A stretch of DNA of 64,000 nucleotides from Thermogutta terrifontis (GCF_002277955.1 NZ_CP018477.1:2129206-2193205), one strand, 5' to 3'. Positions 25,795 to 35,585 are shown, counted from the first letter of the stretch. The notes: generated from the letters alone by a model not told the origin. Program-made: numbers and translations.

Positions 25795-28239
25795 ATGAAC
25801 GCGCCCGATCAAGAACGCGCCCGATTTGGGGCTTCGGCGAATTTTTCAAATGCTGAAGACGCTCGTCTGGTGGAACTGGCCGAGCAGAAAGCCGCCCGAT
25901 TGGGGTTTCGTTTTGTGGACGTGCGGGCTGTTCACCCTTCCCCCCAGATTCTCCGCCTCGTTCCCGCGGATTTTGCGCGATCGTTCCAGATTCTTCCGAT
26001 TGAGTTCGATCAGGATCGCCTCGTGGTGGCAATGAGTGATCCGCCGTCGCCGGAGATGTCTGATCGACTTCGGTTTGCGCTGGATCATCCGGTCCGGGTG
26101 GTACTGGCCGTCAAAGAACATCTTATGGAGGCGATCGAAAGGGCTTACGGAAAGGGCACGGCTCAGGAGAGCAGTCCGGGTGCGGAAGCCGCGGAGGTAC
26201 CGCCCAGCGCATCGGTCGAGTTCGTGGAAGTTCGAGAGGAAGAGGAAGCCCCCGGAGAGGCGGCTGCTGTCGACCCGGAGTCCCCGGAAATCACTCGGGC
26301 CATTCAATCGGTGGTCGGAGAGGCCATCCGGCTGGGAGCCACCCGCGCGGCGCTGGTCCATTATCATGGGACGACCAAAGTGGGGTACAAAGTGCACGAC
26401 GGGATTTGCACTCGCGCCGATATCCCCTTCGAGCTTCTGGCGCCGATGGCCGCCCGCATGCTGGCAATGGTCAACTTTTACGGTTACGTCAAAGTCGTGG
26501 CCCGCGGCACGGAAAGAAAAATTCGGGTTGGGTGTCGAACCACCCCTTATGGTTTGTCGCTGATCCTGGATTTTGATAAGGACGATTCGGCTGTGCAGGC
26601 GGCCAGGGAAAAGGCCGTGTTGCTGGGATACGGTTTCGATGACCTGGAGCGTGTTCAGATTCCCGCCGAAGTTTTGGCGACTGTTCCTGCGGATATTGCC
26701 CGCGCCTATCATATTCTGCCGCTTTCGCTGAAAGGGGATATCGTCACCCTAGCATTCGTGGAGCCGCCGACCCCGCAGCTATCGGATGAGTTGCGATTTA
26801 CCCTGGGAAGACCGTTTGAGATCGTTCTGGCTCCCGAAGGCAGAGTTCGAACACTTGTGGAAAGGCTTTATGGCCCCGCGGAGCCTGAAGTGGTGGCTCT
26901 TCTTCTTGCAGAGCTGGCCCGACCGTTGCCTGTGGTGGAAACGCCACGCCCTGCAGAATGGACTCGGCCTGTTCCCTCGTCGGGGCATCCGGCGGAAGCC
27001 GTTTTTCACTACCTGCGGCAATTTGCCACAGAAAAGCTGCTCGATTTGTTCGAGGACATTCGGAGACGGCCGAAATTGTGTATCAGGTCGGCGGAAAAAT
27101 GGCAGGTGGATGTGGTCATTCCTCGAGCCGAGATGATCTCTGTACTGCCGGCGTCGCTACGATCCTACCTGGAGAATCGTCTGTGGCTGGTTCGTGAAAA
27201 CATTATTGCGCGACTGTTTAACATTCTTGCCCAGAAGGAACAGGTGCGCAGTATTGCTCTGGCCTACGCTCTGTACGTAGCTGCGTGCCGCATGTCACAG
27301 GGCGAACGTGAAGTTCCCCTGGACCCGGTGTTGCTTGTTGATGAATGGTTCAATTTTCTGTTCTGCTACGCGCTGAAACTAAATCCGTCACTGGAAAGTA
27401 ATTCCGGTCTGTTAAACTATCTTACGAACCACTCGGAAGAGTTTGCCGAGCGGGTGGCCCAAATTGCCGAAGATCCCTCGTTAGTTCAGGATGTCGGCGC
27501 TGCCAAACGGTGGTTGGAAAATCTCTCGCGCCAGGTTGTAATCCGGGACCTCATCGACGAGAAGTGTGGGATTCCGGAAGCAATGCTCCATTTGTTTGTG
27601 GCGGAGGCTCATCATTACAGCGCCTCCCATATGCTGATTTTGCCGCGCGATGAGTATTTGGAAATTGTTTATCGGGTGCAGAACCGGCTTTTCGCGACAA
27701 CCAGGTTCCCCGTATGCTGGTTCTTCCCCGTGTTATCGCGTCTCATGTGTTGTCTGATCGACCATGCCGAATGGCAAACCTCAGTCGCCGGTCAACCGGT
27801 CAGGGCAGCCGTTCGACTCGTCGCCACTCCCGGAGGATTGGCCGCTTTAGTGGAGTTCCGGCAGGATCCCCGAGTTTTGGATACAGCGCAGGCCCTGGCC
27901 GTGAGCGCGAACTGTCGCTTCATGCGACTTCACGACATTGAGGTGCCGCCAGGAGCTCTTCAGCTCATGGACGTGGCAGTAGCACGCCATCTCGGTCTGC
28001 TGCCGCTGGGAATGGAGGGCGACGCGGTGGTAATTGCCACGGCGCAACCCCCGACAGCGCGTCGGCTCCAGGAACTGCAGATTCTTTTTAATCGCCCAAT
28101 CGAGGTTGTTATCGCTCCCGAACCGGAACTGCTGGCAGCGATTTACCGGCATTATCCACCTCCCCATCGCTTCGAGGCATCGCCGATGGCGACGTATATC
28201 TTTCAGCAGTACACGGGGCTCCTCAAACCGGGCGTATGA
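25795..28239 (+). CDS. Protein with three GspE/MshE N-terminal-type domains, no ATPase motor
   Basis: An 814-aa cytoplasmic protein of unknown function. Three segments align with each other and with the PF05157 (T2SSE_N/MshEN) fold: residues about 27-118, 267-359 and 695-787. Each has a P-x-x-(I/V)AR-x-x-x-(I/L)LP core, then a VxxAxxxPP strand-turn and an RF-type helix. Residues about 165-262 (ITRAIQSVVGEAIRLGAT, then VGYKVHDG) resemble the N-terminal subdomain of PilB/GspE secretion ATPases. No Walker A, Asp box or Walker B follows; residues about 380-690 are mostly helical and unrecognised. ATG 25795 follows AAGG by about 7 nt. No type II or IV pilus gene is adjacent. A regulator or scaffold derived from a secretion ATPase is inferred; c-di-GMP binding is unproven. 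Confidence 0.7.
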   Translation: MNAPDQERARFGASANFSNAEDARLVELAEQKAARLGFRFVDVRAVHPSPQILRLVPADFARSFQILPIEFDQDRLVVAMSDPPSPEMSDRLRFALDHPVRVVLAVKEHLMEAIERAYGKGTAQESSPGAEAAEVPPSASVEFVEVREEEEAPGEAAAVDPESPEITRAIQSVVGEAIRLGATRAALVHYHGTTKVGYKVHDGICTRADIPFELLAPMAARMLAMVNFYGYVKVVARGTERKIRVGCRTTPYGLSLILDFDKDDSAVQAAREKAVLLGYGFDDLERVQIPAEVLATVPADIARAYHILPLSLKGDIVTLAFVEPPTPQLSDELRFTLGRPFEIVLAPEGRVRTLVERLYGPAEPEVVALLLAELARPLPVVETPRPAEWTRPVPSSGHPAEAVFHYLRQFATEKLLDLFEDIRRRPKLCIRSAEKWQVDVVIPRAEMISVLPASLRSYLENRLWLVRENIIARLFNILAQKEQVRSIALAYALYVAACRMSQGEREVPLDPVLLVDEWFNFLFCYALKLNPSLESNSGLLNYLTNHSEEFAERVAQIAEDPSLVQDVGAAKRWLENLSRQVVIRDLIDEKCGIPEAMLHLFVAEAHHYSASHMLILPRDEYLEIVYRVQNRLFATTRFPVCWFFPVLSRLMCCLIDHAEWQTSVAGQPVRAAVRLVATPGGLAALVEFRQDPRVLDTAQALAVSANCRFMRLHDIEVPPGALQLMDVAVARHLGLLPLGMEGDAVVIATAQPPTARRLQELQILFNRPIEVVIAPEPELLAAIYRHYPPPHRFEASPMATYIFQQYTGLLKPGV

Positions 28240-28344
28240 CTCGTCGCCCGTGCTCATGAAGATTTCGCCACTGCCGTCCGCGGCTGCGGGGTTGATCGGT
28301 CTGCGCGAACCCGTGTAGCCGACGAGGACGTGACGCACGGTGTA

Positions 28345-28371
28345 TTGACAAATGCCAAAAATGCCTATAAT
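28345..28371 (+). promoter_or_regulatory. Consensus sigma-70-type promoter
   Basis: TTGACA (28345-28350) and TATAAT (28366-28371), both perfect boxes, 15 bp apart. Transcription would start near 28378, so the ATG at 28352 lies inside the promoter and cannot be used from it. This supports ATG 28418 as the start of the next gene. Confidence 0.7.
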
Positions 28372-28417
28372 AAGTGGCAGAAATTCTGACATTCCAAGTC
28401 GGATCGGGAAAAAACTC

Positions 28418-30415
28418 ATGTGCTTGACAGTGTTCAGAAGGTCGTGCTCCGTGGGTGTTGCGGTCCGTGGCGCTCTGCTACTTGTTGGCACTCTCGCATT
28501 TGTCCTGGGAGGCACTCAGTGGGGCGTGGGTGAGCCAACGGGCGATGCTCACGTGCAGGCGACCGAAACCCGTGTCGATTTTGTTCACGAGATTGCGCCC
28601 GTTATCCAGAAACGCTGTGGTGAATGCCACGTTGGTCATCGCGCGGAAGCAGGCCTCTCTTTCAATACGCGGCAGTCCCTTCTTAAGGCCGAGGTCATCG
28701 TCATCGGCCATCCGGAAGAGAGTGAGTTGGTGCGGCGCATCTCGTCGAACGATCCTGATGAAAGAATGCCGCCGAATGGGCCGCCGCTGGATCCGCAGAC
28801 CATCGAAAAAATCAAACTCTGGATCGCTCAAGGTGCCCCATGGGAAGAGGGCTACGCCCTCAGTCCACAGGAGAATCAGACCGAGCCGCCGCTCAAGCTA
28901 GCCGAGGTCACGATCCCGCCCGCGGATGATGAGGTCACCCATCCGATTGATCGGCTGGCTCGTGAGTATTTTCGGACGCACAATATGACATTCCCGCAAG
29001 TGGTGGATGATCAAACATTCCTTCGGCGAGTAGGATTCGATCTGGTCGGGCTTCCTCCCACACCCGAAGAAGTGGCGGGCTTTCTGGCTGACTCGGCGTC
29101 GGATAAACGAGATCGCTGGGTGCGACGGCTTCTCGATGACCGAACGGCTTACGCTGACCACTGGATGTCTTTCTGGAATGATTTACTGCGGAACGACTAC
29201 ACGGGCACCGGCTACATCGATGGTGGTCGAAAGCAAATCTCCGCCTGGCTTTATCAAGCTCTGTATAACAATATGCCCTATGACGAATTTGTGCGCGAGC
29301 TCGTCGCTCCCTCCAGCCCTGAGTCCGAGGGTTTCATGCGGGGCATCAAATGGCGGGGCAATGTGAACGCGAGTCAACGGGTGGAATTGCAATTTGCCCA
29401 GACCACGTCCCAAGTCTTTCTGGGCATCAACATGAAGTGTGCCTCTTGCCATGATAGCTTTATCGACCGGTGGAAACTGACAGATGCGTATGGGCTGGCA
29501 GCGATCGTGGCGGAAGAGCCATTGGAAATTCACCGTTGCGATAAGCCTACTGGCCAGATGGCAACGCCGCACTTTCTCTATCCAGAGCTTGGCGATATCG
29601 ATCCGAACCCGCCACCCCAGGAACGGTTGAAGCAATATGCCCGACTGCTGACCGTTGCCGACAACGGTCGCACCAGTCGGACGATCGTCAATCGCATTTG
29701 GCATCGTCTGATGGGGCGGGGACTGGTCCATCCAGTGGACATGATGTCCCAGCCGGCTTGGTCACCAGAGCTGTTGGATTACCTCGCACGTTACCTCGTT
29801 GATCATAAGTGGGATTTGAAAGAATTGATCTACCACATCTGTACTTCGCGAATCTATCAGGCGGTGTGTGATGAGTCGGCGACGCCGGGCGAAGAAAAGT
29901 ATGTGTTTCGTGGTCCCCTGCCCCGTCGCATCACCGCAGAGCAGTTCTGTGATACCGTGTGGCGGCTGACGGGGAACAGCCCGGCCAAGCCGGCGTTTAA
30001 TCCACCGGTTGCCGATCGAAAAGCCGATTTTGTACGGGCATCGCTGACGGCTGCCGATGCCTTTCAATTGGCCCTGGGTCGACCGCAGCGGGATGTGGTG
30101 GTCTCCACTCGGCCGGAAGTCATTACCACCCTTCAAGCCTTGAATCTGTCCATTGGTCCCAGGCTGCACGAGGACCTGGAAGCTGGGGCGCGAAATCTCC
30201 TACAAAAGTTTGCCGACAAACCCGCTGATGACTTGGTCCGGCACATTTATCTGATGACGTTGACGCGAGAGCCAACTCCAGCGGAAAAGCAGGTTCTGAC
30301 AAGCGTGCTTAACATTGAAAGTCTCGATATTCCCGCGCGAAACCTGGAAGCAGCGCACGTGGAAGACCTGCTGTGGATGATCGTCATGCTGCCCGAGTTT
30401 CAAACAATCCGTTGA
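28418..30415 (+). CDS. Planctomycete cytochrome C (PSCyt1) / DUF1549 / DUF1553 protein
   Basis: A 665-aa exported protein of the planctomycete-specific PSCyt1-PSCyt2-PSD1 family. A signal peptide (VAVRGALLLVGTLAFVLGG) is followed by a c-type haem site CGECH in VIQKRCGECHVGHRAEAGL. DUF1549 (PSCyt2) covers about 165-380, with CASCHDS as a second CxxCH, and DUF1553 (PSD1) about 390-650. These proteins are usually paired with DUF1501 proteins, as here (102 nt downstream); the pair is often linked to degradation of sulfated or complex glycans, but biochemical function is unknown. The start is set by the promoter that overlaps the upstream ATG 28352. Confidence 0.88.
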   Translation: MCLTVFRRSCSVGVAVRGALLLVGTLAFVLGGTQWGVGEPTGDAHVQATETRVDFVHEIAPVIQKRCGECHVGHRAEAGLSFNTRQSLLKAEVIVIGHPEESELVRRISSNDPDERMPPNGPPLDPQTIEKIKLWIAQGAPWEEGYALSPQENQTEPPLKLAEVTIPPADDEVTHPIDRLAREYFRTHNMTFPQVVDDQTFLRRVGFDLVGLPPTPEEVAGFLADSASDKRDRWVRRLLDDRTAYADHWMSFWNDLLRNDYTGTGYIDGGRKQISAWLYQALYNNMPYDEFVRELVAPSSPESEGFMRGIKWRGNVNASQRVELQFAQTTSQVFLGINMKCASCHDSFIDRWKLTDAYGLAAIVAEEPLEIHRCDKPTGQMATPHFLYPELGDIDPNPPPQERLKQYARLLTVADNGRTSRTIVNRIWHRLMGRGLVHPVDMMSQPAWSPELLDYLARYLVDHKWDLKELIYHICTSRIYQAVCDESATPGEEKYVFRGPLPRRITAEQFCDTVWRLTGNSPAKPAFNPPVADRKADFVRASLTAADAFQLALGRPQRDVVVSTRPEVITTLQALNLSIGPRLHEDLEAGARNLLQKFADKPADDLVRHIYLMTLTREPTPAEKQVLTSVLNIESLDIPARNLEAAHVEDLLWMIVMLPEFQTIR

Positions 30416-30517
30416 ACGTGCGGAGTGCGGAAGTTTGACCCACGAAGCGGCACCGGGTGAATGTCCTTGTGGCAAGGAAGGGAACAGTGTCGCAGGGGAT
30501 CGAAAGGAGGTGCGGAG

Positions 30518-31963
30518 ATGAAGTCAAATACGATTCCCTCCGAAAGGCAATTAACGCGGCGAAGTTTTCTTAAATGGACGGCTGGGGCAGCGGCAGCGAC
30601 GTACCTTTTGGGAGAGCCACGTCTTTTGGCCAACCCTGCACCTAACGCCCCGGCGCCGCGAGCCGATTGCTGCGTCCTGCTGTGGATGGCGGGTGGAATG
30701 GCGGCTCCAGAGACGTTTGATCCGAAGCGTTACGCGCCGTTTGCCAAAGGGTTGCCGGCCAGCGAGATTCTGAGTACCTTTCCGGCCATCGACACAGTGC
30801 TTCCCGGCGTCAAAATCTCACAGGGATTGGAAAACATTGCACAGGTTTTGGATCGTGGCACGCTTATCCGTTCCCATGTGTTGCCAGATCTGGGGCACAT
30901 CCTCCATTCGCGTCATCAGTACCACTGGCACACGGGATATGTGCCTCCGCAAACCGTGGCGGCGCCCCATATGGGAGCGTGGATGGCACGGCTGCTCGGG
31001 CCGCGTAATCCTGCCATCCCGCCGTTCATCGTGATTGGTCAGCGCCTGGAGGGAATCGGCGAGAAGGAAGAGTTGAAGGCTTTCCATACGGGGGGTTTTC
31101 TCGGCGCAGAGTATGACCCGTTTCTCATCCCTTATCCCGAACAGGCTCTCGAAGCAGTGCAGCCTCCGCGGGGGATGACGCCTTCCCGGTTTGAAAGCCG
31201 CTACCAGTATTACCGAAAGCTGGCAGAGCTGGATCCCCGCTATAAGGACGCTAGTGATTTTCACCGCACGTCGATTTTGCGGGCCATGGAAAACGCCCAC
31301 CGATTGCTCTCGTCTCCGCAACGGAAGGCGTTCGATATCTCAGAGGAACCAAAGTCAATTTACGAGAAGTACAACACGGGCAGGTTTGGGCTGGGTTGCC
31401 TTTTAGCAAGACGTCTGGTGGAGGCCGGTGCCCGCTTTATCGAAGTCAGCACAGAATATGTGCCGTTTGAAGGATGGGACACGCACGAGAACGGCCATCT
31501 GCGTTACGCGAAGATGAAGGAGCTGATTGACCGTCCAATCGCCCAACTTATTCTGGACCTCGAAGAACGTGGGCTGCTGGATAGAACCCTTGTCATTGTT
31601 GCCAGCGAATTCAGTCGAGACATGCTCATCGAGGGTGTTCCCGGCAGTAACGCCCGGGATCAATCACGGGCGCCGGCGGATAGGATGGAGGAAATGATCC
31701 ACTACGGGCTCCACCGTCACTTTACCGGGTCAAGCTCCGTGCTTCTATTCGGGGGAGGAATTCGTCGCGGCGTGGTATTTGGAGAATCGGCACCGGAGCG
31801 GCCGTGTCTCGCCATCAAGGATCCCATCGGTGTTACCGACCTTCATGCGACGATTTACACAGCCATGGGTATCTCGCCACAAACAGCGATGGAGGTGGAA
31901 CGACGGCCGTTCTACGTCACCCAAGATGGCAAAGGTCGCCCGGAAATGCGGCTTTTCGCGTGA
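30518..31963 (+). CDS. DUF1501 protein, Tat-exported
   Basis: A 481-aa DUF1501 protein, an alkaline-phosphatase/sulfatase-fold relative typical of planctomycetes. The twin-arginine signal TRRSFLKWTAGAAAATYLLG lies at residues about 12-31. CCVLLWMAGGMAAPETFDPK and WDTHENGHLRYAKMKEL match conserved DUF1501 segments. ATG 30518 is preceded by AAAGGAGGTG, a near-perfect ribosome-binding site about 8 nt away, so the in-frame ATG at 30461 is rejected. Probably cotranscribed with the upstream DUF1549/DUF1553 gene. Catalysis has not been established for the family. Confidence 0.9.
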   Translation: MKSNTIPSERQLTRRSFLKWTAGAAAATYLLGEPRLLANPAPNAPAPRADCCVLLWMAGGMAAPETFDPKRYAPFAKGLPASEILSTFPAIDTVLPGVKISQGLENIAQVLDRGTLIRSHVLPDLGHILHSRHQYHWHTGYVPPQTVAAPHMGAWMARLLGPRNPAIPPFIVIGQRLEGIGEKEELKAFHTGGFLGAEYDPFLIPYPEQALEAVQPPRGMTPSRFESRYQYYRKLAELDPRYKDASDFHRTSILRAMENAHRLLSSPQRKAFDISEEPKSIYEKYNTGRFGLGCLLARRLVEAGARFIEVSTEYVPFEGWDTHENGHLRYAKMKELIDRPIAQLILDLEERGLLDRTLVIVASEFSRDMLIEGVPGSNARDQSRAPADRMEEMIHYGLHRHFTGSSSVLLFGGGIRRGVVFGESAPERPCLAIKDPIGVTDLHATIYTAMGISPQTAMEVERRPFYVTQDGKGRPEMRLFA

Positions 31964-31972
31964 TTGTTGCAA

Positions 31973-32032
31973 CCTATCCGAAAACCTCAAAATTGGCGTG
32001 ATTCCCCGGGCGCAGTTCGGTTTTTGGATAGG
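31973..32032. terminator. 14-bp inverted repeat between convergent genes
   Basis: CCTATCCGAAAACC (31973-31986) and GGTTTTTGGATAGG (32019-32032) pair over 14 positions with one G-T wobble, around a 32-nt loop. It lies 10 nt after one stop and 74 nt from the other. It could be a bidirectional terminator or the remnant of a small mobile element; the long loop is unusual for a terminator. Confidence 0.45.
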
Positions 32033-32105
32033 CTCTTATTCCCGCTGAGCAGCCTGGATTGTTCCCGGAAACAATCGCAAGATGCCCGACTGAATTAGGG
32101 ATGAT

Positions 32106-35100
32106 TCACTTTCTGTGTTGAGGGCCTTTTTCAAGGACGGCCTTGGCGTGGCGGGCCAAATGCCCTCGGAGATCTTCCGTGTAAGCCCGAAGAATCTGCT
32201 CGCCAATGCCCCCGTAATCCCCGCAGCGATAGAGAGCTCGGGCAAGTGACAATTCCCGGATCGAGTCCCGCCGTGTCTTGACGGCATCGGTCCCGCCGGG
32301 GCTCTCTTGATCGAAACGGATGGCATCCTCGACGGTACGGTGGACGTAGCCTGTCATGCCGGGAATGGTGAGCAGCTCAGCGAGAGGCTGCGCGGCACGG
32401 GGATCACCAATCATCTCCAGAGCCAGCGCCACAGCGCGGAAGTGCGAGAATTCCGACTCAGGTTTAAGCAAACGCATTTTCTGCAATATCACGGGAACGG
32501 CTCGGGGGTCGCGGGTTCGACCAAGGGCGATGATCAGTTGATCCAGCCGACTGAGAGCGCTTCCAAACTGGCCCATGCCTCGGTAATCCCATCCTTTATC
32601 CCAGTCTGTGTACTTACGGACTTCGTTGATCAGGGTATCGAGACCGGTGGCGTCCCCCAGCACGGCCAGAACATGTGCGTAGATAAGACGCTCTTCCTCG
32701 CTGTTCGCCTGCTGGTACGCCTCGCGCACCATGGGACGGGCAATGTCAGCATGGGCAAGCACCACGGCAGCGCCTTCGTAGTTATTCTTAAGACGCTCAA
32801 CTGCCTCACGCACCTTTTCGGGCGGATAGGGAAGGGAATCTTTCTCGGTGAGTACTTCTTCTGGCAGATTGCCCATCTCTATGAGGTGACGCTGAAGGGC
32901 CTTCACATCGAGCTCGCGCACCGACATGTTCTGAGCGGCAATCCAGGCGGCGGCAACACCAGCGGCATAGCCCTGATTCTGAATATCGGCTTGCATCCGG
33001 ATGAGCGGCAGCGCATCCCGATGGGCACTAATACCGAGTCCCGTTACCAGAATTCCTTCTAACCCTTTGGGAATGAGACAGCGGTACGGGATATTGACGC
33101 GGAAGCCTTTCTTTTCGGGATGCTCCAGCTCAAGATAGGGATCCACTGTGAAGCCATGCGTGTCGAAGTTGCTGTAAGCCACACAAATGGTGTCGGGATA
33201 GCTTCGCTGCAGCATCTGATCCAAAATCGTCATGGTGAACTCACCCACGATCCGTCGGCGCTCTCGTGTATCCACGAGCCGTCCCTGATCAAATGCTTTG
33301 CTGTATTTAAGCTTGGAGTACACGAAGACATGCCACACATCCATGACGTCGGTTTCGTCCGTGATCGTGAAGTCTGTGTTCGCGTAGGTTGCCCCAAGAT
33401 CCCGCGGAGGCAGTCCCGTTCCCTGCACGGCAGGTTCAGTATCATCCGTGTACATCGTTTCCGCGCCGGCCGCGGCCGCAATATCGGCGTTTCCGGTAGA
33501 GTCCACGATAACGTCTGCCAGGACAACGCCCCGACCGAAAGGCGTGGTCACGACGACGCCCGTCACTCTATCGTTGGTGACAACGGCTCCACATCCCAGA
33601 CAACTCATCCAAATCTCAGCGTTCGCCTTGAGCAGTTCGCTTCGCCACCATTCAGCCTTTTGCTCGATGACCCATGTGGGACGGCCTTGATCGACAGTCG
33701 CGGTAAATCCCACCCGATTGCCCCAGTAATAGGATGAAATGGCCCCCGATGTGCCCACCCCGCCGAGCGTTGTGAGATACTCAATGACGAGTGTCTTCGC
33801 TCCCTGTCGGGCCGCACCGATTCCGGCGGCTGCTCCCCCCGTCCCACCGCCTACCACGACGACATCGAAGTGCCCCAGAACAGGGAGTGCTGAAGCATCC
33901 TGAGGAATTCTGGGATACTCGTGAACGGGCCGCAGACCATACAGAAACTCCCGTACATCACCCGGCAAATATGTGTCTGCCGCACTTGCCACCACTCGTG
34001 GTGCTTTGGAAGCAGGAAGGGTTTTGGCTTTCCGGGCGATTTCTGTTCCCAAACGCTCGCCGAGGGCCATCAGGTTCACCGGGCGCAGGAGCTTCTCTGC
34101 CTGCTGTCGAGATACACCCGCACAACCTCCCAGAATCCACACGCGGTCGATTCCCCTGGGTGTCAGCGCCGCCAGAGGAATGGCCTCGACTCCGCGCCAC
34201 TCACCGTCGCACGGCTCCTGCGGTATGACGGGATCGGGCGGAACTTCAAAAAGCATGTCCGAAGTGAATTGCTGCTCAGGGTGATAGGTGAGCGTTCTGG
34301 CCAGTTGTTCGGCTTTGGCCCAGCTCCGCCATGAACCGTCTTCCATCGGAAGCTGAAGAGTGTATTCGATGATCTTAAAAACACCGCTCGATGTGCGAGC
34401 ACGATTTGGATACGGGCCGATAAAAGGAGGATCGATCACCCGCGCTGTGACGTTCTCTGCCTGAACGGGCTCGCCACCGACCACCACACGCTTGAATGTG
34501 TGGAGCCCAGCGGGATAGGGAGCGAATGGAGCTCCAGCAAGGCGGGCAACAACAGCGCGGGGTGTCGCATCGATAATTGTCTTGGCCAGGATGACCTGTC
34601 TCCCTGCCCGGTTGGCGATCACCACGCCACAGATTTCGCCGTTCTCGTCGCGGACAATGTCGGTCGGGTAGCAGCTATACAGAAAAGGAACTTTGGCTTC
34701 CAGAAGATAGGCATCCAGAGTTTGCTTCACATGGAGAGGACGCGGCGCCGGAGTGCGAGCTCGCTGCGGAGAAGATTCTTTCTCCGGCGGACCGAGCAGT
34801 TCTAGCTCTCCCAGAAGCATGCGGTCAACGTCGGGGGCCTTGCGTACATGAACTCTCACAAATCGCACTGTTTGATGGCCGATATCCAGAAAGACGGGCA
34901 CCGGCATGTCCGCGCCTGCTGCAGGCGGAGGTGATGCTTCCACAGAGCCGACTTCTTTCCATGTGTTCCCGTCGTCACTGATCGCTACGTCGATTCCTGC
35001 CACCTTAAAGCCAACGTCAGGCGCGGCGTTTCGCCAAAACGCAATGAGATTGACGCGGTCGATGAGCTTCGGTTCTCCAAGATCTGCCGTAATCGTGGCA

Positions 35101-35585
35101 TCGCTGTTGAACTGGACACTTTGCGTCGGGGCCTCGAAATATTTTCCGTCATTCAGCATGCTGGGCGGCTGCGTATCCCGGTGCTTGGGATCGCTCGGCA
35201 CATCCACGCTATAGGTGAACTGGTAACGTGGGCGATTGGGTTCCTGTTTGGGACGGTCGGGATCTGTGTAGACCCTGCGGGCCAAATCGGTCGCCAATTC
35301 TTCGCCTTCTTCCAGCCACAATTGAAGTGTGGCCGTGATGTCGTCGCCCAGGTAAGGTTGTTGTGCCACCAGAAAAACCCGGGCACCTTCCTTGGCGGCT
35401 GCGACTGCCGCCGCAACCGCCCCTGTGCTTCCCCCAATAACCGCTACGTCTACATCAGCCACGACGGGCAGGGTGCGAGCCGATTGTTGGACAAATTCAT
35501 TCCCCAGGCCATTTCTGCTCGCCAAAGCTGCGCAGACAACTAAAATACACACAGCAGAAGAATGCAAAATCCTCGCTTTTTTCAT
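32106..35585 (-). CDS. Exported double FAD-dependent oxidoreductase with discoidin-like insert and HEAT-like tail
   Basis: A 1159-aa exported protein from ATG 35585 (signal: KKARILHSSAVCILVVCAAL). It holds two FAD_oxidored (PF12831-type) Rossmann units: VDVAVIGGSTGAVAAA at about 46-61 and FDVVVVGGGTGGAAAGIG at about 560. The first is interrupted by an F5/8-type discoidin-like module at about 135-270 (FNSDATITADLGEPKLIDRV, FVRVHVRK). The last 200 residues contain alpha-helical HEAT-like repeats. Such oxidoreductases accompany glycan-degradation loci, but the substrate is unknown. The in-frame ATG at 35624 is less likely because it lies before the signal peptide. Tandem fusion of two complete FAD domains in one exported chain is unusual. 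Confidence 0.82.
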   Translation of the reverse strand: MKKARILHSSAVCILVVCAALASRNGLGNEFVQQSARTLPVVADVDVAVIGGSTGAVAAAVAAAKEGARVFLVAQQPYLGDDITATLQLWLEEGEELATDLARRVYTDPDRPKQEPNRPRYQFTYSVDVPSDPKHRDTQPPSMLNDGKYFEAPTQSVQFNSDATITADLGEPKLIDRVNLIAFWRNAAPDVGFKVAGIDVAISDDGNTWKEVGSVEASPPPAAGADMPVPVFLDIGHQTVRFVRVHVRKAPDVDRMLLGELELLGPPEKESSPQRARTPAPRPLHVKQTLDAYLLEAKVPFLYSCYPTDIVRDENGEICGVVIANRAGRQVILAKTIIDATPRAVVARLAGAPFAPYPAGLHTFKRVVVGGEPVQAENVTARVIDPPFIGPYPNRARTSSGVFKIIEYTLQLPMEDGSWRSWAKAEQLARTLTYHPEQQFTSDMLFEVPPDPVIPQEPCDGEWRGVEAIPLAALTPRGIDRVWILGGCAGVSRQQAEKLLRPVNLMALGERLGTEIARKAKTLPASKAPRVVASAADTYLPGDVREFLYGLRPVHEYPRIPQDASALPVLGHFDVVVVGGGTGGAAAGIGAARQGAKTLVIEYLTTLGGVGTSGAISSYYWGNRVGFTATVDQGRPTWVIEQKAEWWRSELLKANAEIWMSCLGCGAVVTNDRVTGVVVTTPFGRGVVLADVIVDSTGNADIAAAAGAETMYTDDTEPAVQGTGLPPRDLGATYANTDFTITDETDVMDVWHVFVYSKLKYSKAFDQGRLVDTRERRRIVGEFTMTILDQMLQRSYPDTICVAYSNFDTHGFTVDPYLELEHPEKKGFRVNIPYRCLIPKGLEGILVTGLGISAHRDALPLIRMQADIQNQGYAAGVAAAWIAAQNMSVRELDVKALQRHLIEMGNLPEEVLTEKDSLPYPPEKVREAVERLKNNYEGAAVVLAHADIARPMVREAYQQANSEEERLIYAHVLAVLGDATGLDTLINEVRKYTDWDKGWDYRGMGQFGSALSRLDQLIIALGRTRDPRAVPVILQKMRLLKPESEFSHFRAVALALEMIGDPRAAQPLAELLTIPGMTGYVHRTVEDAIRFDQESPGGTDAVKTRRDSIRELSLARALYRCGDYGGIGEQILRAYTEDLRGHLARHAKAVLEKGPQHRK

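Noticed and set aside
32307-33062. Plus-strand frame of 251 codons
   Set aside because: It is antisense to the C-terminal half of the FAD oxidoreductase and lacks motifs.
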